Assembly: GCA_965116445.1 (NCBI GenBank)
Contig: OZ220688.1
Coordinates: 4,340,001 to 4,404,000, forward strand
DNA: 64,000 bases
Reading direction: 5' to 3'
Origin: Multivorans sp965116445
Lineage (GTDB): Bacteria; Acidobacteriota; Thermoanaerobaculia; Multivoradales; Multivoraceae
The notes below the pieces were generated by a model. The model was given only the letters and a program-made list of their open reading frames with translations. It was not told where the DNA came from and made no database searches. Below are positions 8,012 through 15,200 of the stretch, one piece after another. Positions within the stretch are counted from its first letter, which is position 1; the number at the start of each line of letters is the position of its first letter. The position numbers and the translations under genes are program-made.

Positions 8012-9469
8012 ATGACCGTACTCATACAGATCCCCACCCCCCTGCGGGGCTTCGCCGACGAACAAGCCGAGGTGGCGGTCTTCGCCGCCACGGTCGGCGA
8101 GGCGATGGAGCAGCTCGTCACCCGCTACGAGGGGTTGCGCCCCCACCTGTTCGGCGACGACGGCAAGCTCCGCACCTTCGTCAACCTGTTCCTGAACGAC
8201 GAGGACGTGCGCTACCTGGAGCGGGAGGCGACGCCGATCACCGGCGACGCGACGCTGGCGATCATCCCGTCGATCGCCGGCGGAGCAGTGGCCGAACCCC
8301 CGGCCGCCGCTCAGGCGCCCGCGACCGAGCTGAGCCCCGAGGAGATCCTCCGCTACAGCCGGCACCTGATCATGCCCGAGGTCGGTTCCGAGGGGCAGTT
8401 GAAGCTCAAGGCCGCCAAGGTGCTGATGATCGGCACCGGGGGTCTGGGTTCGCCGCTCGGGATGTACCTGGCGGCCGCCGGGATCGGTCGCCTCGGCCTG
8501 GTCGACTTCGACATCGTCGACGAGTCGAACCTGCACCGCCAGTTGCTCTACAGCAACGCGGACGTCGGCCGCCCGAAGATCGACGCCGCGGTCGAGCGCC
8601 TGCGCGAAGTGAACCCGCACATCGAGCTCGTGCCGCATCCGGTCATGCTCGATTCGAGCAACGCTCTCGAGATCTTCAAGGACTACGACCTCGTCGTCGA
8701 CGGCACGGACAACTTCCCGACCCGCTACCTCGTCAACGACGCCTGCGTTCTGCTCGGCAAGCCGAACGTCTACGGCTCCATCTTCCGCTTCGAGGGCCAG
8801 GTGTCCGTGTTCTGGGGCGCCGAGGGCCCGTGCTACCGCTGCCTGTTCGCCGAGCCGCCGCCGCCGGGACTCGTCCCCTCATGCGCCGAAGGCGGCGTCC
8901 TCGGCGTGCTGCCGGGCATCATCGGCAGCCTGCAGGCGAACGAGGTGATCAAGTTGATCATCGGCCAGGGCGATCCGCTGATCGGCCGTCTCGTCCTCTT
9001 CGATGCCCTGCGGATGAGCTTCCGCGAGCTGAAGCTGCGCAAGAACCCGGACTGCCCGATCTGCTCCGAGAACCCGAGCCAGACGGAACTGATCGACTAC
9101 GAGCAGTTCTGCGGCATCCCCGCCGTCGCCGAAGAGCCGGCGCTCGACGACATGATCGACGTGACGCCGACCCAGGTCCAGTCCTGGATGAACGACGGCC
9201 GCGAGTTCAGCATCCTGGACGTCCGCGGACCGCAGGAATACGCGATCTGCCGGATCGACGGTTCGACCCTGATCCCGGTCGCCGAGCTCGAAGGCCGCCT
9301 CGCCGAGCTCGATCCGTCGAAGCTCTGGGTCGTCCACTGCCACCACGGCCCGCGGTCGACCCGGGCGACGAACATCCTCCGCGACCACGGCTTCCCGCAG
9401 GCCTACAACCTCGCCGGCGGGATCGACGCCTGGGCCGAGGAAGTCGATCCGTCGCTGCCGCGGTACTGA
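8012..9469 (+). CDS. CysO-MoeZ fusion: ubiquitin-like sulfur carrier + E1-like adenylyltransferase + rhodanese
   Basis: This 485-residue protein has three parts. Residues 1-91 form a ThiS/MoaD/CysO beta-grasp domain ending IIPSIAGG, the standard CysO tail. An Ala/Pro linker (92-108) follows. Residues 109-350 are a ThiF/MoeB E1 domain with GTGGLGSPLG (ATP site), DESNLHRQLLY, DGTDNFPTRYLVND, the zinc pairs CYRC and CPIC, and SCAEGGVLGVLPG. Residues about 385-485 form a rhodanese domain with active-site loop HCHHGPRS. The E1 domain would adenylate and the rhodanese sulfurate the carrier's terminal Gly, but Gly90-Gly91 are internal here, so cleavage is needed, plausibly by the adjacent JAMM protease. 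An internal translation start is an alternative way to separate the parts. The ATG at 8012 follows GGAGG at about 8001. Confidence 0.92.
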   Translation: MTVLIQIPTPLRGFADEQAEVAVFAATVGEAMEQLVTRYEGLRPHLFGDDGKLRTFVNLFLNDEDVRYLEREATPITGDATLAIIPSIAGGAVAEPPAAAQAPATELSPEEILRYSRHLIMPEVGSEGQLKLKAAKVLMIGTGGLGSPLGMYLAAAGIGRLGLVDFDIVDESNLHRQLLYSNADVGRPKIDAAVERLREVNPHIELVPHPVMLDSSNALEIFKDYDLVVDGTDNFPTRYLVNDACVLLGKPNVYGSIFRFEGQVSVFWGAEGPCYRCLFAEPPPPGLVPSCAEGGVLGVLPGIIGSLQANEVIKLIIGQGDPLIGRLVLFDALRMSFRELKLRKNPDCPICSENPSQTELIDYEQFCGIPAVAEEPALDDMIDVTPTQVQSWMNDGREFSILDVRGPQEYAICRIDGSTLIPVAELEGRLAELDPSKLWVVHCHHGPRSTRATNILRDHGFPQAYNLAGGIDAWAEEVDPSLPRY

Positions 9470-9637
9470 GGGGCCGAAGCTCGGCTGGTGCTGAGGCACT
9501 CGGATCGCTGCCGGTGCCGGGAACCAGCGCTCCGGTTGTCCTGAAGCTGATCGGCGCTTGCTGTGGCACCTGCCGGACTTCTCATCGTCTCCTGTTTGGC
9601 CTAGCATGGAAGCTCTTGTGAGCGGACGAGGAAACGC

Positions 9638-10549
9638 ATGGCGGTAAATGACATCTTCTCCAAGCGCCAGAAGAAACTCCGTGGAGAGGTTCCAGATACC
9701 TACCGCTACGACGAAATTCCGCACGCACTTAGAGTGCAGATCGTGCAGATCATCGAAGAGATGACAGAGCATCTGCAGATGGGGCCTCGCCACTGGGGAC
9801 AAGATAAGGCCTATGGTGAGATTGCAAAGTGCCTTCGGAGAGACTATGGCGTTTTTCGTCTGGCCGCAGAGAGATACGCTTCCGATCAGGAAGACGTCCT
9901 GCAGTTCGTGCTAAGCGAAGATTGTGTTGAGCGCGTACTGGACGCCGTCGAGGTGTCGTTCCTCTGGTTCCTCTCCGTTACTGAGGGTTCCTGGGTTTGC
10001 AAGAACGTTGACGGCGGTATCGGAGAACTCAATGCGAGATTCGGTGAGCACGGTGTCGGTTTCCAGCTCTCGGCTGGAAGGATTGTGCGGATGGACTCCC
10101 AGTATGTTCATGCTGAGGTCGTGAAGCCGGCCCTGCGCCTCTTGAATGGCCGGCGGTACTCTGGTGCCCAAGATGAGTTTCTGAAGGCCCATGCTCACTT
10201 CCGAAGAGGTGAGACCAAGGATGTCCTGGCCGAGTGTCTGAAGGCACTCGAGAGCGTGATGAAGAGCATCTGCCTCCGACGCAAATGGAACGTTAGCAGT
10301 CAAGCTACGGCAGGGAAGCTCATAGATGTGTGCTTCCAGAACGGTCTTGTTCCTGCGTATTGGCAAAGTCACTTTTCGGGTCTGCGCAGCGTTCTGGAGT
10401 CCGGCGTGCCGACCGCCAGGAACCGACAAGGCGGGCACGGACAGGGTCCGGTTCCGACGGTGGTTCCGAAGCCCATCGCGGCTTTCGTCTTGCACCAGAC
10501 GGCGGCTGCCATTGTGTTTCTGGTGGAAGCGGAGGCAGCGCTCCCGTAG
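9638..10549 (+). CDS. AbiJ-like HEPN-domain protein (abortive-infection family)
   Basis: This 303-residue protein begins DIFSKRQKKLRGEVPD with YDEIPHALRVQIVQI shortly after, the pattern of the AbiJ N-terminal domain 4 family (often listed as STM4504/CBY_0614). The C-terminal half is helical and contains ARNRQGGHGQG, in which Arg261-Asn262 and His267 match the R-(N)-x4-H motif of HEPN ribonucleases, followed by a hydrophobic helix typical of Abi C-terminal domains. Its base composition is visibly less GC-rich than its neighbours, suggesting acquisition. A defence toxin role is inferred from the family; the ATPase and TOPRIM-like genes downstream strengthen it. The ATG follows GAGGAAACGC. Confidence 0.72.
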   Translation: MAVNDIFSKRQKKLRGEVPDTYRYDEIPHALRVQIVQIIEEMTEHLQMGPRHWGQDKAYGEIAKCLRRDYGVFRLAAERYASDQEDVLQFVLSEDCVERVLDAVEVSFLWFLSVTEGSWVCKNVDGGIGELNARFGEHGVGFQLSAGRIVRMDSQYVHAEVVKPALRLLNGRRYSGAQDEFLKAHAHFRRGETKDVLAECLKALESVMKSICLRRKWNVSSQATAGKLIDVCFQNGLVPAYWQSHFSGLRSVLESGVPTARNRQGGHGQGPVPTVVPKPIAAFVLHQTAAAIVFLVEAEAALP

Positions 10550-10794
10550 AGGCTGTCCGAGGCAGTCGCCGAACGACTACAGACAAGCTTGGACGGGAGC
10601 GCGTCAGTCGGGAGATTGGGAGTCCCCAGCTCCTCCGGCGTGACCGCCTCGGCCGGCACGAGGCGATAGTGCCGCTCGCGGGGACGCTGCTACGCTCTCT
10701 CGCGTCGCTTAGTCGGCCTGACGCCCGCAGTTCCAGGGGAACGCCCTCGTCAAGCTGCGGTTTGCGCCGCGACACGGCAACCCGAGAACAGCGC

Positions 10795-12018
10795 ATGATC
10801 AACCGCATCGCCATCAAGGGCTTCAAGAGTTTTCGCGACGTGACCGTCGACTTGGGCGGATTGAACCTGTTCGTCGGTACGAATGCCAGCGGCAAGTCGA
10901 ACTTCTTCGATGCGCTTCGCGTGCTGCAGGGAATCGGCAACGGCTTCACCGTAAGCGAGATCCTTGACGGCAAGCCGAGAAGCGCGACCAGCGAGGTTTG
11001 GGAGGGGGTTCGAGGCGGCAGTGCGAAGGCGTGTTTCGAGGGGCCCGGCCAGCCCGAGACCTTCTCGATCACTGCGGCCGGCCGGCTGAGTGTCGGAAGG
11101 GCGACGAGGCTGTGGCAGTACACGGTGAGTCTGTCTCCGAGTCGCGGACATGTGGCGGGTGAGAGTCTCTGGTACGGAGGCCATTCCATCTACGACTCGC
11201 GGTGGGCCAACAAAGGCGGCGTTGGGAGCCCGGTTCTCAAGGTCGAGTATCAGCACGGAGGACGCGGCCGCCCCCCGCACCTGTCTTTTGAGCGTTCGCG
11301 GCCCGTTCTGCGGCAGTTTGAAGGAGCGAGCCGAGTCAAGCCGCGGGATTGGGCGATCACCGCACGCGTGGCGGACGTTTTGGCCGACATGCAGCGGATC
11401 GATCCGACTCCGACGGTTCTGAGGGGTTACTCCCAGGCGCGTCGCGTCGCCCGCATGGGGGAACACGGTGAGAACTTCGGGGCCCTGGTGAAGGGGATTT
11501 GCGCCGACCCTGATTCGGAGGGCGGATACCTCGACTGGCTGCGCGAGTTGCGGCCGGCGGAAGTGGACAGCGTGGCGACCTTGTCGGGTGCCATGGGCGA
11601 GCCGTTGTTCATGTTGCGAGAGGGGGGCAGCGAGTTTCCCGCGCCGGTGCTGAGCGACGGGACGCTTCGGTTCGCTGCTATCGCTGCGGCTTTCTTTCAG
11701 CCCGATATGCCGCAGATCATGACGATTGAGGAGATCGAGAACGGCATACACGCGAGTCGAACGCGTCTGATCCTGGAACTCCTGCGGGCCAACGCCGCGG
11801 CCGGTTCGACGCAGATCCTCGCAACGACCCACTCCCCGGTTGTTCTCGAGTGGCTGAAGCCAGCGGAGTACGCGTCGACCTACGTCTGCCGGCGCGACCA
11901 GGACACGAGTGAAGCAACGGTCACGCGGCTACGCGACGTTCCCGGGTTCCGTGACGTGGCCAAGACACACTCACTTGCCGATCTGTTCGCGGAAGGCTGG
12001 CTGGAGGCAGCCTTGTGA
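10795..12018 (+). CDS. SMC/ABC-type AAA ATPase, putative defence-system sensor
   Basis: This 407-residue protein starts INRIAIKGFKSFRDVTVDLGG, the hallmark of RecF/SMC-like AAA_15/AAA_21 ATPases. Walker A is GTNASGKSN (about residues 30-38); a signature-like LSDGTLRFAAIAA precedes Walker B IMTIEEIENGIH, and the H-loop is ILATTHSPVVLEWL. No TOPRIM domain is fused; instead the next gene, overlapping by GTGA, carries TOPRIM-like residues, so the pair looks like a split OLD- or PARIS-like system. It lies 245 bp after the HEPN gene. Exact family membership cannot be settled without a search. Confidence 0.8.
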   Translation: MINRIAIKGFKSFRDVTVDLGGLNLFVGTNASGKSNFFDALRVLQGIGNGFTVSEILDGKPRSATSEVWEGVRGGSAKACFEGPGQPETFSITAAGRLSVGRATRLWQYTVSLSPSRGHVAGESLWYGGHSIYDSRWANKGGVGSPVLKVEYQHGGRGRPPHLSFERSRPVLRQFEGASRVKPRDWAITARVADVLADMQRIDPTPTVLRGYSQARRVARMGEHGENFGALVKGICADPDSEGGYLDWLRELRPAEVDSVATLSGAMGEPLFMLREGGSEFPAPVLSDGTLRFAAIAAAFFQPDMPQIMTIEEIENGIHASRTRLILELLRANAAAGSTQILATTHSPVVLEWLKPAEYASTYVCRRDQDTSEATVTRLRDVPGFRDVAKTHSLADLFAEGWLEAAL

Positions 12019-12578
12019 GTGTGCGGGTTCTGGTCATCCCGGAAGATCCCACGCTCAACGGCTACATTCTCAAGCCGCTGGTGGAGATGGTCCTGGGAGA
12101 AGCGGGCAAGCCCGCCGCCAAGGTAACCGTGCTCCCGAACCCCAGGGTGCGCGGATACGACGATGCGGTCAGGGTCGTTCGGAACGAACTGGCTTCCCGC
12201 TACGGCTTCATGGATTTGTGGCTGTTCTTTCCCGACGCGGACAGGGCCAGCGACGCCGCGATGCGCGACTTGGAGGCTGGTCTGCGGCAGCAGGACATTG
12301 CCCTGCTCTGCTGTCCAGCCCAGCCCGAAGTCGAGGTGTACGCCTGTGCGGCTTATCGCGACGAGATTCGCGGTCCGTGGGACGAAGCGCGTTCGCACCC
12401 ACGATTCAAGGAGACAGTCTTTGAACCGCTGCTGCAAGCGCATGGCGATCCTCGGCGGCCAGGTCACGGGCGGGGCGCGATGACTGAGAAATCGATCGCC
12501 CACCGCCGTCGGTTCTTTCGGCTTTGCCCCGAGATTGCCGAGCTGCGAGATCGAATCGTTGAGGTCCTGAGCGGCTGA
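12015..12578 (+). CDS. TOPRIM-like partner of the ATPase (putative nuclease)
   Basis: This 187-residue protein overlaps the ATPase stop as GTGA. Glu10 in VLVIPEDPT, then Asp74 and Asp76 in LWLFFPDADRA, and Glu105/Glu107 in AQPEVEVYACA, follow the E...DxD order of TOPRIM domains in small proteins that accompany OLD-like ATPases. The QPEVEVYACA segment resembles the PEVEAWLLA-type motif of such partners. Nuclease activity is inference. It is not an obvious AriB/DUF4435 protein by eye. The gene ends 4 bp before the convergent ygfZ stop. Confidence 0.6.
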   Translation: MSVRVLVIPEDPTLNGYILKPLVEMVLGEAGKPAAKVTVLPNPRVRGYDDAVRVVRNELASRYGFMDLWLFFPDADRASDAAMRDLEAGLRQQDIALLCCPAQPEVEVYACAAYRDEIRGPWDEARSHPRFKETVFEPLLQAHGDPRRPGHGRGAMTEKSIAHRRRFFRLCPEIAELRDRIVEVLSG

Positions 12579-12582
12579 GTCG

Positions 12583-13551
12583 CTATCGCCCGCACGGTTC
12601 AAAACGGGCTTCTCGACCCTCGACCAGCACCTTCGCCTCGGGCAACGCCTCCACGGCCCGCCGCGGCAGGAGGGCGAGGCCGACCGCGGCGTCGTCCAGC
12701 GGTGACGGAGCGACGCTCGTCACGCTCCCCGCGGCGCGGCCGTCGAAGTCGACCTCGACGCCGGCGGCCGGCATGTGCCCGGGTTCGAAGACGAGCCGGC
12801 ACATGCGGCGGGCCGGCTGGCCGCGGTAGTGGAGGCGGGCGACGATCTCCTGGCCGAGGTAGCAGCCCTTCTCGTAGTCGACGGCGTTCGGGATCCCGGT
12901 TTCCTGGGGCAGGTTCGAGTCGTCGTAGTCGACGCCCCAGAGGGGGTGGCCGTGTTCGATGCGTAGCGCTTCGGTCGCCGCCGTGCCGACCCGGGCGATG
13001 CCGGCGTCGGCGAGGTCTTCGGCCAGCAGCGGCGTGATCGCGGAGGACTGCCAGAGCGAGAAGGCGGGAACCGGGCGGTGGCCCTCGCGGACCAGGCGGG
13101 CCTGGTAGTCGAGAACCTCGACCTGGGCGTGGCTCCAGGGTTCGTCGAGGTCGCGGACGGCGGCGGCGCCGAGATCGGCCAGGACCTCCACGCTCGTCGG
13201 GCCGGCAACCCGCACGGAGGCCATGTCGCCGAGCGGCAGGACCTCGACCTGGTCGGTCACGATGTACTTCTCGAGGTGCTCGATGATCGTTCTGCCTCGG
13301 CCCCTGGGGATCTCGAGCCATAGACGGTCTTCGAGCGTCAGCACGGTGGCGCTGGCAAGCACCCGCCCGCGGACGTCCGTGATCAAGCCGAACGCCCCGC
13401 GACCCGCCTCCAGACCCTCGACCGCGGCGGTGACCATGCCGCCGAAGAACCGTTCCCGGTCGGGGCCCATCAGTTCCAGCCGGGACGCTCGCGGCGGCTC
13501 GCACAGGGCGGTCCCGGTCGTGAGCAACTTGACGTCGCGTTCGAGGTTCAT
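12583..13551 (-). CDS. ygfZ: YgfZ/GcvT-like tetrahydrofolate-binding protein
   Basis: This 322-residue member of the YgfZ (IBA57) family carries the signature KGCYLGQEIVARLHYRGQ (about residues 222-239), with the conserved Cys of the K-G-C-[FY]-x-G-Q-E motif, preceded by PQETGIPNAVDYE. The N-terminal half resembles the T-protein of the glycine cleavage system. YgfZ helps form or repair certain Fe-S enzymes in a folate-dependent way. It overlaps the upstream HAD gene as ATGA on the minus strand. An Fe-S role fits the IscA-type gene found at 17423, although the two are not linked. Confidence 0.88.
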   Translation of the reverse strand: MNLERDVKLLTTGTALCEPPRASRLELMGPDRERFFGGMVTAAVEGLEAGRGAFGLITDVRGRVLASATVLTLEDRLWLEIPRGRGRTIIEHLEKYIVTDQVEVLPLGDMASVRVAGPTSVEVLADLGAAAVRDLDEPWSHAQVEVLDYQARLVREGHRPVPAFSLWQSSAITPLLAEDLADAGIARVGTAATEALRIEHGHPLWGVDYDDSNLPQETGIPNAVDYEKGCYLGQEIVARLHYRGQPARRMCRLVFEPGHMPAAGVEVDFDGRAAGSVTSVAPSPLDDAAVGLALLPRRAVEALPEAKVLVEGREARFEPCGR

Positions 13552-14252
13552 CGCAGGGCGGGGTCCGTTCGGTGGTCGTCCAGCAGCACCCGTCGGGCGG
13601 TCGCGTCTCGGAGGTCGGCCGCGACCCAGTCGGCGCCGGCTTCCTGAAGGCGGTCGCCGGGCGTGAAGCCGGTGGCGACGCCCAGCACGGGGATGCCGTG
13701 CGCCTCGCCGCAGGCGACGTCGCGCACCGTGTCGCCGATGATCACGACATCGCTCACGTCCGGCCGGGCGCCGAGCCGCATCGCTGCACGCTCGACCGCG
13801 ACCGGCACGAGTTCGTTGCGCCGCACGCCGTCCTCGCCGAACGCGCCGAAGTCGAAGAATCGGTTCAGGCCGAACGGCTCGAGCTTGGCCCGGGCGCCAA
13901 TCTCCCAGTTGCCGGTGAGCAGACCCACGCAGGTGTCCCTTGCGGCCGCGAGCTCCTCGAGCAGTTCGACGACGCCGGGCAGCAACCTCATCTGGCCGGG
14001 GTCCAGCCGTTCCAGCAGGTCGCCGTAGTGGGAGCGGACTTCGCCCATGCGGCCCTCGACCTCGGCGCGCGGCAGGCCCGTCTCGGTCATCAGGTCGATC
14101 ACCGCTTCGGTGTCCGTCCTGCCGCCGAAGTCGTAGGCCCGAACGTTGCCCGTCTGACCGAACGTGCGCTTGAGAGCCCCCATGAAGATGGGCCCGATCT
14201 GCGGTCCGCAGCGCACCAGGGTGCCGTCGATGTCGAAGAGCAGGAGTCGCAT
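13548..14252 (-). CDS. HAD-superfamily phosphatase (phosphoglycolate-phosphatase-like)
   Basis: This 234-residue haloacid-dehalogenase-fold hydrolase begins MRLLLFDIDGTLV, with the nucleophile and acid/base Asp pair in DIDGT. GLLTGNW is motif II (Thr), Lys in ARAKLEPFGL motif III, and VVIIGDTVRDVACGEAHG motif IV. A helical cap lies between motif I and II, as in Gph/PGMB-like enzymes. The substrate is unknown. The ATG at 14252 starts exactly at the catalytic strand. Its TGA overlaps the ygfZ start, so the two are co-transcribed, away from the moaD-moaE fusion. Confidence 0.85.
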   Translation of the reverse strand: MRLLLFDIDGTLVRCGPQIGPIFMGALKRTFGQTGNVRAYDFGGRTDTEAVIDLMTETGLPRAEVEGRMGEVRSHYGDLLERLDPGQMRLLPGVVELLEELAAARDTCVGLLTGNWEIGARAKLEPFGLNRFFDFGAFGEDGVRRNELVPVAVERAAMRLGARPDVSDVVIIGDTVRDVACGEAHGIPVLGVATGFTPGDRLQEAGADWVAADLRDATARRVLLDDHRTDPALR

Positions 14253-14373
14253 CGCGTTCCCGAGTTCAGAGTCAGGCGGGGAGACTATCCGCAGACGCGG
14301 CTGCGGCTTCCATGAGCTGGCCGCCAGGGCGGCGCCATCCTGACGGCTGCGAACGCTGTTAGCCTTCCGCGTC

Positions 14374-15063
14374 TTGATCGTACGGGTGCTGAGCTTCGCC
14401 ACCGCGTTGGACGCCGTCGGCCGCGCCGAGACGGAAGTCGAACTCCCGGACGGCAGCACGATCGCCGATCTCGTGGAACGGTTGACGGCGGCGTATCCGG
14501 GCCTGGAGTCGTTGTGGCCGCGGCTGGCGATTGCCGTGGACGGGGAGGTCGCCGCGGACCGGGCGGCGACGCTTCCAGGCGGCGCGGAGGTCGCGCTCCT
14601 GCCGCCGGTATCGGGCGGCTCATGTGGCGCCGGCGCCGGCCGGTTGCGGGACGGCGCCGTGGACGCGGATACGGTTTCCGCCGTGCGTGCCAGCGTCGAG
14701 GACGCCGGCAAGGGCGCGGTCGTTGTCTTCGTCGGCAACGTCCGCGACTCCTTCGCCGGCCGCCCGGTCGAACGGATCACGTACTCCGCCTATCCCGCGA
14801 TGGCCGAACGCCGTCTCGGCCGGATCGTGCGTGAACTCGAAGCCGCGGAACCGGGAACCCGCGTCGAGATCGTCCACGGCCTGGGCACGCTTGGAGTCGG
14901 CGACGCCAGCGTCGTCATCGCGACCGCATCCGCCCACCGCCAGCAGGCTTACGACGCGAACCGCCTGGCCCTGGAACGTCTCAAGGCAGAGGTCCCGATC
15001 TGGAAGCGGGAACACTACGCGGACGGAAAGTCCTCCTGGCGGGAGGAGGAACCGCTGGATTAG
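14374..15063 (+). CDS. MoaD-MoaE fusion molybdopterin synthase
   Basis: This 229-residue protein has residues 1-82 as a MoaD beta-grasp domain ending LLPPVSGG (Gly81-Gly82). Residues about 93-229 form MoaE, with AVVVFVGNVRDS, the central YSAYPAMAERRL, and IWKREHYADGKSSW carrying the active-site Lys. The two subunits normally form a heterotetramer that adds sulfur to precursor Z, and MoaD works through a free C-terminal Gly. The fusion buries this Gly, as in M. tuberculosis MoaX, which is cleaved at Gly82. The start is TTG at 14374 (MIVRVLSF); GTG at 14386 is an alternative. The MoeZ-type activator at 8012 could serve this protein too. Confidence 0.92.
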   Translation: MIVRVLSFATALDAVGRAETEVELPDGSTIADLVERLTAAYPGLESLWPRLAIAVDGEVAADRAATLPGGAEVALLPPVSGGSCGAGAGRLRDGAVDADTVSAVRASVEDAGKGAVVVFVGNVRDSFAGRPVERITYSAYPAMAERRLGRIVRELEAAEPGTRVEIVHGLGTLGVGDASVVIATASAHRQQAYDANRLALERLKAEVPIWKREHYADGKSSWREEEPLD

Positions 15064-15092
15064 GAATTGGCGCCGTGGCGCCCTCCGGGGCC

Positions 15093-15121
15093 CAGGCGTG
15101 ACTCGCGCACGAGCGCCTGGG
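15093..15121. terminator. Hairpin after the MoaD-MoaE gene
   Basis: CCAGGCG and CGCCTGG form a 7-bp perfect inverted repeat 30 bp after the stop of the fused molybdopterin synthase gene. There is no T-tract, so intrinsic termination is uncertain. Confidence 0.4.
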
Positions 15122-15200
15122 GCGCCCTGGGTCAGCGCTGGCCGGGTAGTGTTGCCTGCTGGATGTCGACTCCCCTGAAGGCTCCGGTAACCGGTTCGCC

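Noticed and set aside
9638..10549. A retron or reverse-transcriptase component in the accessory block.
   Set aside because: No xxDD motif or reverse-transcriptase-like sequence is present in any of the three proteins.
10795..12578. Calling the ATPase/TOPRIM-like pair a PARIS (AriA/AriB) system.
   Set aside because: The layout is similar, but the small protein does not look like DUF4435 by eye; only a profile search could decide, so it is left as PARIS/OLD-like.
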